Shown here: piece by piece, positions 28,801-37,714 of the stretch
How positions within the stretch are numbered: the first letter of the stretch is position 1
How the letters are laid out: the number at the start of each line of letters is the position of its first letter
Assembly (NCBI RefSeq): GCF_007859955.1
Contig: NZ_SJPR01000002.1
Location: 110,353-174,352, forward strand
Length of the DNA: 64,000 nt
Direction: 5' to 3'
Source of the DNA: Botrimarina colliarenosi
GTDB lineage: Bacteria; Planctomycetota; Planctomycetia; Pirellulales; Lacipirellulaceae
The notes under the pieces: model-generated
Told to the model about the DNA's origin: nothing
The model's database searches: none
What the model saw: the letters and a program-made list of their open reading frames with translations, nothing else
Made by a program: the position numbers and the translations under genes

Positions 28801-29509
28801 GGGAGGCGAGCTTGACCGGACTTACGTCCTCCGTGCGGGGGGGCAGTCTCTCTCGTTTGAGAACACCCACCCTTCACAGCAATTGGTGCGGCTGGAACGT
28901 ACGATTCCCCGTGACGATGTCTACACCGCCGCGCGGGCGTCGGCGACGCCGAGGTTCCGCGAGCTCTTTCCTGCCGAAGTGCTTGAGTCTGGCAGGCTGG
29001 TTGCAGCCGAGCAAGTGACCATGCTCACCGCCTCGATTCCTTCGATTGACGAACTCTACAACTCGCGAGGCGACGCCGAAGCGTATTCACTCGTTGAGCG
29101 GCACCTCTCCGAGTGTGGGGCTTCGATCCGTAGCCACGGTGGAGAGGTGGTGAAGGTGATTGGCGAGACCATCGTGGCGTCGTTCAACAACGCGCGTCGC
29201 GCTGTCGAGGCGGCTTTCGACCTCGCCACTCGCCGCGATGGCGAGCGGCTCACGCTAGCGGTTGGCGTCCATCGGGGACCCGCCCTGGTGACCACCGCCA
29301 ACGATCGTCTCGACTACTTCGGGGCGACCGCTCGGCAAGCGACGGCACTTCCCTCCGTAGCGGGCGAAGGGATTGCGCTGACGGAAGCGGTTCTTGCCGA
29401 GCCCGAAGTCGCTGGTTGGTTGGCCGGCGAGGGCCGGGTGGGAAAGGTGCGGATAATCGACCTGCCTGGTAAATCGGGGCAAGTTATTCAGTTCTATGAG
29501 AGTGCGTAA
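25862..29509 (+). CDS. Serine/threonine kinase fused to pseudokinase, SRPBCC, DUF5939 and degenerate cyclase domains
   Basis: A 1215-residue protein from GTG 25862. Residues about 25-210 are a kinase-like domain with the key residues gone (EVRR for the lysine motif, HGALRSD for HRD, FTGF for DFG). Residues about 318-590 are an active-looking kinase: glycine loop GEGGMGAVF, VAVKVL, HRDIKPEN near 443, ADFGIAR near 474, SPEQ. An SRPBCC/START-like fold follows at about 623-763. Then comes a DUF5939-like region (790-1013) with a zinc-ribbon pattern CPTC...CEAC. A class III cyclase-like domain (1043-1213) ends the chain, but its metal and Asn/Arg residues appear lost. It probably phosphorylates the FHA protein encoded next. 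There is no membrane segment. Confidence 0.85.
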   Translation: MSTKALTIRTPCPENTGGRDHLAVGEPSYRLLRQLGVGSYGTAYLGVDTEKGEPLEVRRLFPTLSDRQRQSLETRTRLIGILRHGSIRRVRLFDARGAEPALVLDHGGDQTFADRAGGEKCVATPTEILGLLLEVADAVAEAHHFGLTHGALRSDTIGVVDGAPRLEFTGFAVATEAADAELGTHESKAADACAFAELIAWALERAGVEEFCRDASHREAARLRQLIARQLAPTGDQPPIALYAECLRSIVAPEGVTEARQAAENTAEIPRVPVDVLDSDTTSEMPPSLASSDGTHEVDLSRPASLIVGRNREPVVGDRLGRFQIERKLGEGGMGAVFKAIDLGSGEPVAVKVLSQSAMLRGNAVRRFAKEARLLASLNNPHITNLIEVSEEEGLHFIALEYVDGIDVGQVLRNQGRLKERAALSIAADVALALVDAHRREIVHRDIKPENILLVGCKGGDKIGDPPPRAKLADFGIARHIDQSESLAVTQAGALLGTPKYMSPEQCRGRGDVAPQSDVYSLGVTLFELLAGEAPFVADDPMALAGKHCFDAPPALRKLVSDLSEPTAELVAKCLAKRPEDRFADADAVLKAIDRLLRGEPTHAAQRPLLPSHDASRVIGSTMTWRMESSADSLWPYVSNTERLNRAIGLPPVEYRTVNDPQLGVRRFATIRIAGFAMSWEEHPFEWVEGRRMSVFREFSGGPFQWFISTVELVPDAESGCELRHTINILPRNAIGRLIARVETGSKCRRSLDKVYRRIDETLAAQKCGVLSDAFEATPRLKRRQQERLVIGEQALVTEGVPRSLAETLVRFLREAPDQEVAKIRPVRLARQLGVNEDELLDTCLRSVSQGLLTLQWDLLCPTCRVAADAQSSLREIKSHTHCEACDLDFKSDVSGAIELVFRAHSEVRDVSVGLYCIGGPWHAPHVVMQLRLEPGERVETELALTPGDYVLRGPRLTQAYSIRVASTGAPSCQEFVLKEGGELDRTYVLRAGGQSLSFENTHPSQQLVRLERTIPRDDVYTAARASATPRFRELFPAEVLESGRLVAAEQVTMLTASIPSIDELYNSRGDAEAYSLVERHLSECGASIRSHGGEVVKVIGETIVASFNNARRAVEAAFDLATRRDGERLTLAVGVHRGPALVTTANDRLDYFGATARQATALPSVAGEGIALTEAVLAEPEVAGWLAGEGRVGKVRIIDLPGKSGQVIQFYESA

Positions 29510-29513
29510 CGCG

Positions 29514-30617
29514 ATGACAACGACAGCCCACAAGATTACTTGCATCGGCTACTGGACGTTAACCGAGTGTCGGGACGACGGCGCGGCGGGTCAGAGCCTG
29601 TCGATCCCTCCGGATCCAACCCTCATCGGCCGGACCGCCGAAACGCCGATCACACTCGGTTGCTCAAGCGTGTCGAAGCGACACGCGGTGATCGGCATGG
29701 AGTTCGGACGGCCTGTTCTGACCGACCTCGAAAGCACCAACGGGACGTACGTCAACGGCCGCCCGGCGAACCAGACGCCGCTAGCCGACGGGGATGTCGT
29801 CCAGTTTGCGTCAAAGGTGTTCCGGGTCGGCAAGCCGGGGACGGCCGAGATGGGGGCGACGGCGGAGGGAGGTTCGTTCTCGTTTGCGGCCGCGTTGTTG
29901 CAATTTGAGGAGCTGATGACAGGCGCGGGCGTGGCGCCGCACTTCCAACCGATCGTACGCCTGCCCGACGGTCAGATCGATGGCTACGAGCTGCTGGCCC
30001 GCAGCAACTTGGAGGAACTGCGGAGCCCGGCGTCGATGTTCTCGACAGCGGCCCGCCTTGGGCAAGAGTGCGCTCTCAGCGAGCTGATGCGTCGCGAGGG
30101 GGTCCGTGACGCCCTGCGACTCGCCGACTGCGGCAATCTGTTCGTGAACACGCATCCCAAGGAAATCATTCAAGACCGGTTCCTTGCGTCGCTGGTGGAA
30201 CTGCGTGAACTCGCGCCACTGCTACCGATCACGATTGAGGTGCATGAGTCGGCGATCACTGATAGCGAAAGCATGCAACAGTTCCGGCAAGTCCTGAACG
30301 GTCTCTCGATGCAGCTCGCCTACGATGACTTCGGCGCCGGGCAGGCGCGGCTTGATGAGCTCAGCGACGCGCCCCCCGATTGTCTGAAATTCGACATCAA
30401 ACTCATTCGCGAGCTCGACAAGGCGACCAGTGCGCGGCACGGGATGGTCACGACGCTTGTCTCGATGACCCGCGAACTGGGCGTGACGCCGCTGGCCGAA
30501 GGGGTTGAGACCCTGGAAGAGGCTCAGGCCTGCTATGAGGTCGGATTTGAACTGGCGCAAGGCTACTTCTTTGGACGTCCGAGCGCTGCGACCCTGCTCA
30601 GCAAACCGTCGCGATGA
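29514..30617 (+). CDS. FHA-EAL protein, probable c-di-GMP phosphodiesterase or receptor
   Basis: A 367-residue protein counted from ATG 29514; an ATG at 29496 would overlap the kinase gene by 14 bases. The N-terminal FHA domain (about 30-100) keeps LIGR, SVSKRHAV and STNGTYVNG, which bind phosphothreonine. The EAL domain (about 140-360) keeps YELLAR (the EAL glutamate), FVNTHP, an IEVHES glutamate, DDFGAG near 270, LKFDIK and AEGVET near 327. The c-di-GMP hydrolysis residues therefore look largely intact. The gene starts five bases after the stop of the kinase gene, so a kinase-substrate pair is likely: phosphorylation recruits the FHA domain and sets the EAL activity. Confidence 0.85.
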   Translation: MTTTAHKITCIGYWTLTECRDDGAAGQSLSIPPDPTLIGRTAETPITLGCSSVSKRHAVIGMEFGRPVLTDLESTNGTYVNGRPANQTPLADGDVVQFASKVFRVGKPGTAEMGATAEGGSFSFAAALLQFEELMTGAGVAPHFQPIVRLPDGQIDGYELLARSNLEELRSPASMFSTAARLGQECALSELMRREGVRDALRLADCGNLFVNTHPKEIIQDRFLASLVELRELAPLLPITIEVHESAITDSESMQQFRQVLNGLSMQLAYDDFGAGQARLDELSDAPPDCLKFDIKLIRELDKATSARHGMVTTLVSMTRELGVTPLAEGVETLEEAQACYEVGFELAQGYFFGRPSAATLLSKPSR

Positions 30618-30924
30618 GGTCGCTCTCACATCGTGTCTCGGAGCCGGTATCCGTCTGGGTTCGAGCCGCCGCCCCGCGAGGCTTTCGCCGAGAAAAGGCT
30701 TGTCCCTTAAAAGTGGCCTCGGTTTGAGACGCCGCCACGTCGCCGCCATGGTCGAGAATCTGCGTGTTTAGCACCGTCAAGAAGATCGCTAGACCCCGTC
30801 AGCCGGGGCCCAACCCGAAGACGTAGAGAAGCGGAGGTGCGACCGCCGTGTTAACGTAGCAGTTGGCGGAAATATCAGCCGCCTGGAAGCTGCATGCCGG
30901 TTGCTACTCATCAGGGATCTCTCG
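30618..30924. other. Intergenic region without recognised gene
   Basis: These 307 bases lie between the FHA-EAL gene and the first Sde182-like gene. They are GC-rich, carry no convincing frame and no T-tailed hairpin, and presumably hold the promoter of the downstream gene. I see nothing specific in them. Confidence 0.45.
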
Positions 30925-32289
30925 ATGCCGACTGCCCCTCACGCGGCTAGTCTATCGCCGTCTCGTCAACGTTTTCGCGTCGGTGCGCTGTGCGCCGTAT
31001 TCGCTTCCGTCGTCGCAATGGCGACGGCCGACGACGGAGCTTTGAGCGGAGTTCGACATCGCCTCGTCGTGTCTTCTGATATCGGCGGCACCGACCCCGA
31101 TGACATCCAGTCGATGGTCCACCTGCTGGTCTACGCCGACCTCTTCGATATCGAGGGGCTTGTGTCGTCGCCTTACGGTCCCGGACGCAAGCATCACATC
31201 GGATCGGTTATCGACGCCTACCAGCTCGACTACCCGAATCTTCGATCTTACGCCAAGAATTATCCCTGTCCTGAAGCTCTGCGAGACCTCTGCAAGCAAG
31301 GGGCAATCGAATCCGCCGGTCAGTCCGGGGTCGGCGCACCGACGGAAGGCTCGGAGTGGATCATTGAGTGCGCACGGCGCGACGATCCTCGTCCACTTCA
31401 GGTGCTTGTTTGGGGTGGGATGGAAGATTTGGCGCAAGCACTCCACGATGCGCCCGACATCCTGCCGAAGCTGAGGGTCTACTTTATCGGGGGGCCCAAT
31501 AAGAAGTGGAGCGTCAACGCCTATAACTACGTCCAGAGCGATCACCCGACGCTCTGGATGATCGAGGCAAACGCCACTTATCGTGGCTGGTTTGTTGGTG
31601 GCGATCCGACGGGTGAGTGGAGCAATAGCGGCTTTGTACGCCAGAATGTCGCAGCGCATGGCGCGCTGGGGGAGACGTTTGTTCGGGCCAAGGCGGATCT
31701 GAAAATGGGGGACACCCCGTCGGTCGCACGACTGCTTCGGGGCGATTCGAACGACCCCACTGAGCCAAGCTGGGGCGGCGCGTACGCGCCAATCTGGGAC
31801 GGTCGCAAGACTCTCTTCAATCGGCTCACGACCGAACGCGACGAAGCCGAGGTCTTTGGGGTGGTTGAGTTCGCATTGCCGACACCCGAGGGGTATTCCT
31901 CCAGCAACACCGCCGAGATGTTTTTCGATCGCGGGCAGCCGGCGTCGGTAGGGGTGAACGAGGGCGCCCACCTTCGTTTCCGCTTCTCGCCGCGCGACGC
32001 AAAGGTCTGGCCCTACTTGATCAAGAGCGACTTTACCGGACTCGATGGCCAGATAGGCAAGTTCGTTGCAACGCCTCCGCCTGTAGAGCGATCGAGCAAA
32101 CCCTCCCGTACCCATCCCCACTGGTGGATCGACGACCCCAACCCTGAGCTAGCGGAGGGCGTGCATCCTGGCGCCAGGACCGTCAGTCGTTGGCGTAGAG
32201 ATTTCCTCCGTGATTTCGCCGCGAGGATGGATCGCTGTCAAAGTCTCAAGGACGGTAAGGCAACGTCCAGTCGGCCATCCCTCCCTTGA
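30925..32289 (+). CDS. Secreted Sde182-like protein (DUF1593), nucleoside-hydrolase-like fold
   Basis: A 454-residue protein from ATG 30925, with a TTG at 30901 as the longer alternative. After a signal peptide comes a nucleoside-hydrolase-like domain whose metal-binding motif reads SDIGGTDPDD, the DUF1593 form of DTDxxxDD. The family's namesake is a cellulose-binding protein of Saccharophagus. Members probably hydrolyse or bind plant or algal glycans, but no substrate is proven. This one lacks the long Ig-like tail of its neighbour at 32375 and ends in a beta-rich segment with several tryptophans. The two copies are adjacent and in tandem. Confidence 0.8.
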   Translation: MPTAPHAASLSPSRQRFRVGALCAVFASVVAMATADDGALSGVRHRLVVSSDIGGTDPDDIQSMVHLLVYADLFDIEGLVSSPYGPGRKHHIGSVIDAYQLDYPNLRSYAKNYPCPEALRDLCKQGAIESAGQSGVGAPTEGSEWIIECARRDDPRPLQVLVWGGMEDLAQALHDAPDILPKLRVYFIGGPNKKWSVNAYNYVQSDHPTLWMIEANATYRGWFVGGDPTGEWSNSGFVRQNVAAHGALGETFVRAKADLKMGDTPSVARLLRGDSNDPTEPSWGGAYAPIWDGRKTLFNRLTTERDEAEVFGVVEFALPTPEGYSSSNTAEMFFDRGQPASVGVNEGAHLRFRFSPRDAKVWPYLIKSDFTGLDGQIGKFVATPPPVERSSKPSRTHPHWWIDDPNPELAEGVHPGARTVSRWRRDFLRDFAARMDRCQSLKDGKATSSRPSLP

Positions 32290-32314
32290 TAACGCTTCTC
32301 GACGTCACAACGCA

Positions 32315-32328
32315 CGCAAGCGTTGTCA
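32315..32328. promoter_or_regulatory. Possible LacI-type operator, weak match
   Basis: On the minus strand this reads TGACAACGCTTGCG, 12 of 14 bases identical to the site at 56087-56100. It lies 47 bases before the ATG at 32375, a sensible distance for an operator of the second Sde182-like gene. The match is imperfect, so it may be chance. Confidence 0.35.
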
Positions 32329-32374
32329 ATCGTTGCCCGCACTCTCCAACTCTCCTCGCTAGGTTCTGACACCG

Positions 32375-33811
32375 ATGAAATTGTCATCAACGGCTCGCCT
32401 ACTCGCCGTCGCGTTCCTGGCACTAGCAGCGAGTGCTGAAGCCAACGAAACGAAACGCCGCGTCTTCGTTCTCACCGATATTGAGAACGAGCCCGACGAC
32501 GCGCAGTCGCTTGTACGTTTTCTCACCTACGCCAATCAGTTCGACATCGAGGGCCTTGTTGCGACGACCTCGATCCATCAGCAATCAAAGACGGCCGCCT
32601 GGCGGATAAGAGAGATTGTCGAGGCCTACGGACAGGTGCAGAAGAATCTCTTGCGGCACGAGCCCGGGTTCCCGACCGAGGAACGACTCCTCTCGGTCGT
32701 TTGCGAAGGAAGCCCCGACTACGGGATGAACGCCGTGGGGGAAGGAAACGACTCGACCGGTTCGCGGTTGCTTATCAAAGCGGTCGATCGCGACGACCCG
32801 CGGCCCCTCTGGGTTCCGGTGTGGGGCGGTCCCAATGTCCTCGCTCAGGCGCTCTGGAAAGTGCAGGCAACCCGGTCTCCCGAAGCGTTGGCCAATTTCG
32901 TCTCGAAACTTCGCGTCTACACGATCTCTGATCAGGACGACAGCGGACCATGGATCCGTAAGACCTTCCCGGACCTGTTCTATATCGCCAGCCCCGGGAA
33001 GCACGCCGGGGGCGCCTACCACTACGCGACCTGGAGCGGCATCAGCGGCGACAAGTTCCACGGGAGATTCAGCGGCGCCGACTTCAGCCTTGTTAACAAC
33101 GATTGGCTTGACCGAAATATCCGCAAGAACAAGGGGCCCCTCGGCGCCCAGCACCCGCATACCGAGTTCTTGATGGAAGGCGACACGCCGAGCTTCCTCG
33201 GCCTCGTCCAAAATGGCCTCAACCGTCCCGAGCATCCCAACTGGGGTGGCTGGGGAGGGCGGTACGAGCTCTACACGCCGCGGACGCAGAAATGGTTCCA
33301 AGAGCCTGAGACTCGGCCGCTTTGGACGGACGCGGTTGACGAGGTGCTCGGCGTCGACGGAAACTGGCACACCAGCAACCATGCGACTATTTGGCGGTGG
33401 CGGTCGGCCTATCAAAACGACTTTGCGGCCCGGATCGACTGGTCGACTAAGTCGTACGACGAGGCGAATCATCCGCCGGTCGCCCGACTCGCCCACGCCG
33501 ACCGAATCGCGGCTAAGCAAGGCGACACGATCACGCTTAGCGCCGTCGGCACGAGCGACCCGGACGGCGACGACCTCGCCTACGAGTGGTTCTATTACGG
33601 CGAAGTCGGGGACTTCACGACCTCTAGCGGAGGAACCGGGCAACCGCTCGAGATCAAGAATCACGATAAGCCGGAGGCGTCGTTCACCGTGCCCGATGGA
33701 CGCGTCATGCCTCCCGGCACGGGCGACATGCACGTCATCCTCGCCGTTACGGATGACGGCGCTCCGCCGTTGACCCGCTATCGACGCGTGATCGTCACGG
33801 TCGGCCAATAA
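32375..33811 (+). CDS. Secreted Sde182-like protein (DUF1593) with C-terminal Ig-like domain
   Basis: A 478-residue paralogue of the preceding gene. A signal peptide (about 1-23, ending SAEANE) is followed by the nucleoside-hydrolase-like domain with [10 protein letters not shown] at its metal site. The C-terminal 110 residues (about 368-478) form an Ig/PKD-like beta-sandwich: [20 protein letters not shown], then [12 protein letters not shown], then a [15 protein letters not shown] segment. This matches the Sde0182 C-terminal domain. The protein is likely a periplasmic or extracellular glycan-binding or glycan-cleaving factor. A LacI-like half-match lies upstream at 32315-32328. Confidence 0.82.
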   Translation: MKLSSTARLLAVAFLALAASAEANETKRRVFVLTDIENEPDDAQSLVRFLTYANQFDIEGLVATTSIHQQSKTAAWRIREIVEAYGQVQKNLLRHEPGFPTEERLLSVVCEGSPDYGMNAVGEGNDSTGSRLLIKAVDRDDPRPLWVPVWGGPNVLAQALWKVQATRSPEALANFVSKLRVYTISDQDDSGPWIRKTFPDLFYIASPGKHAGGAYHYATWSGISGDKFHGRFSGADFSLVNNDWLDRNIRKNKGPLGAQHPHTEFLMEGDTPSFLGLVQNGLNRPEHPNWGGWGGRYELYTPRTQKWFQEPETRPLWTDAVDEVLGVDGNWHTSNHATIWRWRSAYQNDFAARIDWSTKSYDEANHPPVARLAHADRIAAKQGDTITLSAVGTSDPDGDDLAYEWFYYGEVGDFTTSSGGTGQPLEIKNHDKPEASFTVPDGRVMPPGTGDMHVILAVTDDGAPPLTRYRRVIVTVGQ

Positions 33812-34116
33812 GCCAGCCGTGGCCGTGCATTAGAACCCCTGACGCAGGACGGCAGCGGATTGGATAAGTCGGAGCCGTGGCGTCGACGGACGGGGGCGTT
33901 CTGGGGGGATTTTCGGCGATTTCTCCTAAGATCGCCGGCCGGCGGTACATTGACTTGGCAGAGGAACCTCCTCGAATGGCCATAGTCCCGCATGCTGGGC
34001 GATCAGCGGGCTCGATCCTCCCTGCTTTTCCAGGAGGTTCGTGGCCGGACCCGCTCCGCTGATTGTTCTTGGGCCGATCGATCCTGGCCTGCTTCTTGTT
34101 CCAACTCATCGTTTCG
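33812..34116. other. Intergenic region without recognised gene
   Basis: These 305 bases separate the second Sde182-like gene from the GH106-type gene. Short frames occur, but none has a family match or good ribosome site. There is no clear terminator; the region should contain the promoter of the rhamnosidase. Confidence 0.45.
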
Positions 34117-37100
34117 ATGTCTCGTCTTCTTCGCCTTCGTCTCGTCCTGCTCGCAGCTGGATTTCTCGGCAGCGCGTCGCCGCGATTCGCCGGCGCCGAA
34201 GGGTTTGACTTTCAGCTGATCCGCCCCGAGTTGGCGATTTCGTCCGAGGCGTCGATGGACCTCGACGCCGGGTGGCGCGAGCCACCGGTGATGGCCCGTA
34301 CCCGTTGTTGGTGGTGGTGGCTCAACGGCAACGTCACCAAGTCGAGCATCACCCGCGACCTGGAAGAAATGAAGCGGCAGGGGCTTGGCGGCGCCAACAT
34401 CATTGATGCGGGTGGCGCCGAGCAACGGGGCAACCGGCCTGTTCCTCACGGGCCCGACTTCGGGTCGACGGCCTGGCGTGAACTGTTCGTCCACGCCTTG
34501 CAGGAGGCGGACCGTCTCGGGCTGGAAATCGGCTTCAATATCCAGAGCGGCTGGAACCTGGGCGGGCCTACCGTGACGCCCGAGCAGGCGTCCAAAAAGC
34601 TCACGTGGACCACCGCGACCGTGCGAGGGGGGCGGAGAGAGACCCTCAAAATGGAGGCCCCTGCCGCACTGGGAGGGTTCTACGAAGACATCGCCCTCCT
34701 AGCGATTCCGGTGTCCACAAGCCGTCCCGACGAGCAGGCGATTAGAGTCTCAGTCGATTCGGCTCAGCCGGAGTTTCCGCCCGATGCAGTCCTCGACGGC
34801 GACCCCGCAACCTACTGGGTCTCTGGCACCTACGATCGGGGCGAGGGACCTAGCCTGTCGCAGCCACACCGTATGGAGTTTGAATTTGCGACGCCGGTTA
34901 AGCTGTCGCGGATCACGATCCAGCCACGACCGGGCTACGGTCCGAAACGGGGGTGGGTGCAGGCCAGCGATCACCCCAACCGTTGGCGCGTCGTCGGCCG
35001 CTGGTCGGCTAGAGATCCCGACGAGAAGGTGGAAGTCCTCCTCGAACCGACGGCTGCGAACCGTTACCGGCTCGTTCTTGTGGACGCCTTTGACCCCCGT
35101 AGCCCCGCCGCCCCACGCAACGTGCAGGTCAGTGAGGTCCAGTTCTTCGACGGAGACGTCGCGTTGCACCGCACGTCGTCGGGGCTCGCGATGATCGACA
35201 ATTTCCGCCAGAAGGCCTATCACGACTATCCCGGCGCCTTCACCGCGACAAAAGCCGATCATCTGCTCGCGGTAGGCGAGGCAGACGCGTCGGAACGGAC
35301 GCTCGCGGTTGGCGAAGCGATCGACCTGACCGACCGATTGCGGCCGGATGGATCGCTCGATTGGAAGGCGCCCGACGGGGTGTGGACCCTTCTTCGGATC
35401 GGCTACACGCTCTCGGGATCCAAGGTGTCAACGCACAGTGACGGTTGGGATGGCTGGGCGATCGACTATCTCGACCGCGACGCCTTCGCGCCATATTGGA
35501 ACGCGGTCGTTGGCCCGCTGCTAGAAGCGGCGGGGCCGAGCGTCGGACGCTCGCTCAAGTACCTGCACACCGACAGTTGGGAACTCGGCCCCATCAACTG
35601 GACGCCAAAGATGCTTACGGCGTTTCATGAACGGCGCGGCTACGACATGCGACCCTATCTTCCGGCTCTCGCGGGCTATGTCGTTGGTGGCCGGGAGCAA
35701 TCCAATCGGTTCCTCAACGACTTCCGCCGCACGCTCGCCGACCTGATAGCCGACGGGAAATACGCCGCCTTCCGTGAATTTGCGCATGCGGAAGGTCTCG
35801 GGATCCATCCCGAGTCGGGCGGTCCGCACGCCGCCCCGATCGACGCTTTGCAATGCCTGGGCCGCAACGACATCCCGATGGGCGAGTTTTGGGCCCGGTC
35901 GCAAACCCACCGGGTGAACGACTACGAGCGACTCTTCGTCAAGCAGTCCGCTTCGGCGGCCCACACGTACGGCCGTCGCCTCGTGCTTGCCGAGGCGTTC
36001 ACCTCGATTGGGCCGCAATGGGAGAAGGACCCTTCCATGCTCAAGCCGGTGTTCGATCGCGCCGCTTGCGAGGGGCTCAACTTGGTGATGCTTCACACGT
36101 TCGCGGCATCGCCGAAGGAGATGGGACTGCCTGGCCAAGCCTACTTCGCGGGCACGCACATCAATCCCAACACGACGTGGTGGGACCAAGCCGACGCGTT
36201 TTTTGCGTACATGAATCGTTCGCAGTTCCTGCTTCAGCAGGGGGTGCCGGTGGCCGACGTGCTGCACTTTTACGGCGAGAATGTGCCGGGCTTCGTCCGT
36301 CTTAAGAACGACAACCCGGCCGGCGACCTCACCGGCTACGACTACGACGTCATCAACGCCGAAGCGTTGCTCGCCCGCGTTACCGTGGAAGACGGGCGAT
36401 TGCTGCTTCCCGAAGGAACACGCTACGAAGTCCTCTCGCTCCCGGGGGGCCCTGCCTACGGTCTCGCGGTGCTGCGACGCCTCAATGAACTCGTTGAGGC
36501 GGGCGCCACCATCGTTGGGCCGCGTCCGTCCGGTCCGATGGGGCTGCTTTCCGAGGCCGACCAGCAAGAGTTCGACCGCCTCGTCAGCAAGCTCTGGACC
36601 GCTGATGGCCCGATTCGAACCATCGCGCCACGCGACGCGCTCCTGGAGGCCGGCGTCGCCACCGATTTTGACGACTCGCCGCCGAGCGGAGCCAAAGCAG
36701 GCCCCATTCTCGACTACTTCCACCGCCGTACGGATGATTCCGACATCTACTTCGTCGTCAATCGAGCCGTGGAGCCGGTCACGGCTGAGTGCCGGTTCCG
36801 CGTGGCGGGGCGTGTCCCTGAGATTTGGGACCCTCTCACCGGTCAGACCACCTCGGCTCGGACCTTCAAGATTGACAAGTTGGCTACCCGTGTTCCGCTA
36901 TCGCTGTCTCCTGAGCAGGCGGTTTTTGTTGTCTTCCGTGGCCCGCCGACGGAGAAGTCCAGCGGCGATGAGGGACCCAACTTACCTGCCCCCGAGGCGG
37001 TTGCGCCGGTGGAGGTTGCTTGGAGCGTTCATTTCGACCCGGCCCATGGCGGCCCGAATGAGGCGGTCGTGATGGCCGAGCTCCGCGACTGGACCCTATC

Positions 37101-37494
37101 TGACGACTCAACGGTTCGATTTTACAGCGGGTCGGCTCTCTACGAGGCGGATTGGGAACTGTCGGCCGCCGACTTGGCTGATTTGAACGGACGACGCTCG
37201 TGGCTCGACCTGGGATCGGTCAAGAATCTAGCGTCGGTGCGGCTGAATGGCCACGAGTGCGGCGTCGCCTGGACGCCCCCGTACCGGGTGGAGACAACCG
37301 GCCATCTCCAGACGCGGAACCGTCTCGAAATTGAGGTCGTTAACCTCTGGCCCAACCGTCTGATTGGCGACTCGGCGTTGCCCGAGTCGGAGCGGATCAC
37401 CCGAACCAACATCACGAAGTTCGGCCCGGATTCGCCCCTGCTCCCGTCGGGTCTGCTCGGGCCCGTTAAGCTGCTCAGCGATCCCTCACGCTGA
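34117..37494 (+). CDS. GH106-type alpha-L-rhamnosidase
   Basis: A 1125-residue secreted enzyme from ATG 34117, with a signal peptide of about 28 residues (ending FAGA). The N-terminal catalytic region shows the family hallmarks RCWWWWLNGNVTKSSITRD (about 61-79), GLGGANIIDAGG, and FNIQSGWNLGGPTVTPEQA. Central galactose-binding-like and C-terminal jelly-roll domains follow, with a DWTLSDDSTVRFYSGSA tail typical of the family. GH106 enzymes release terminal alpha-L-rhamnose from rhamnogalacturonan, rhamnan or ulvan side chains. Length fits the family (about 1000-1150). No operator is seen. It fits a pectin or sulfated rhamnan use module. Confidence 0.82.
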   Translation: MSRLLRLRLVLLAAGFLGSASPRFAGAEGFDFQLIRPELAISSEASMDLDAGWREPPVMARTRCWWWWLNGNVTKSSITRDLEEMKRQGLGGANIIDAGGAEQRGNRPVPHGPDFGSTAWRELFVHALQEADRLGLEIGFNIQSGWNLGGPTVTPEQASKKLTWTTATVRGGRRETLKMEAPAALGGFYEDIALLAIPVSTSRPDEQAIRVSVDSAQPEFPPDAVLDGDPATYWVSGTYDRGEGPSLSQPHRMEFEFATPVKLSRITIQPRPGYGPKRGWVQASDHPNRWRVVGRWSARDPDEKVEVLLEPTAANRYRLVLVDAFDPRSPAAPRNVQVSEVQFFDGDVALHRTSSGLAMIDNFRQKAYHDYPGAFTATKADHLLAVGEADASERTLAVGEAIDLTDRLRPDGSLDWKAPDGVWTLLRIGYTLSGSKVSTHSDGWDGWAIDYLDRDAFAPYWNAVVGPLLEAAGPSVGRSLKYLHTDSWELGPINWTPKMLTAFHERRGYDMRPYLPALAGYVVGGREQSNRFLNDFRRTLADLIADGKYAAFREFAHAEGLGIHPESGGPHAAPIDALQCLGRNDIPMGEFWARSQTHRVNDYERLFVKQSASAAHTYGRRLVLAEAFTSIGPQWEKDPSMLKPVFDRAACEGLNLVMLHTFAASPKEMGLPGQAYFAGTHINPNTTWWDQADAFFAYMNRSQFLLQQGVPVADVLHFYGENVPGFVRLKNDNPAGDLTGYDYDVINAEALLARVTVEDGRLLLPEGTRYEVLSLPGGPAYGLAVLRRLNELVEAGATIVGPRPSGPMGLLSEADQQEFDRLVSKLWTADGPIRTIAPRDALLEAGVATDFDDSPPSGAKAGPILDYFHRRTDDSDIYFVVNRAVEPVTAECRFRVAGRVPEIWDPLTGQTTSARTFKIDKLATRVPLSLSPEQAVFVVFRGPPTEKSSGDEGPNLPAPEAVAPVEVAWSVHFDPAHGGPNEAVVMAELRDWTLSDDSTVRFYSGSALYEADWELSAADLADLNGRRSWLDLGSVKNLASVRLNGHECGVAWTPPYRVETTGHLQTRNRLEIEVVNLWPNRLIGDSALPESERITRTNITKFGPDSPLLPSGLLGPVKLLSDPSR

Positions 37495-37714
37495 GATCGT
37501 GCGTGCGTAACCGCTTGTCTAAGAGGGAGTTAGCGAGGCGATGGCCAACTGGTCAGGCTTTTTCTCGCTTTCGGGCTGAGGTGGGCCGTCCGCCGGACAT
37601 TTCCCTTACTGAAGCCTCCTCTACCGTTGACGAAGCCGTTCTTCACCTAGCGATTCAGCGAATTAGCAAGCGTTCCCGTTAGTCTGGGAAAGCTGACTCA
37701 GCCGACTTGTTTGC

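Noticed and set aside
32585-33808. Minus-strand frame of 407 codons opposite the second Sde182-like gene
   Set aside because: Antisense to a recognised gene; no domain or ribosome site.
35521-36723. Minus-strand frame of 400 codons opposite the GH106-type gene
   Set aside because: Antisense to a recognised enzyme and without domain features.
37666-37674. LacI half-site before the sigma factor gene
   Set aside because: Only GCAAGCGTT matches; the rest of the palindrome is absent, so it was not listed as an operator.
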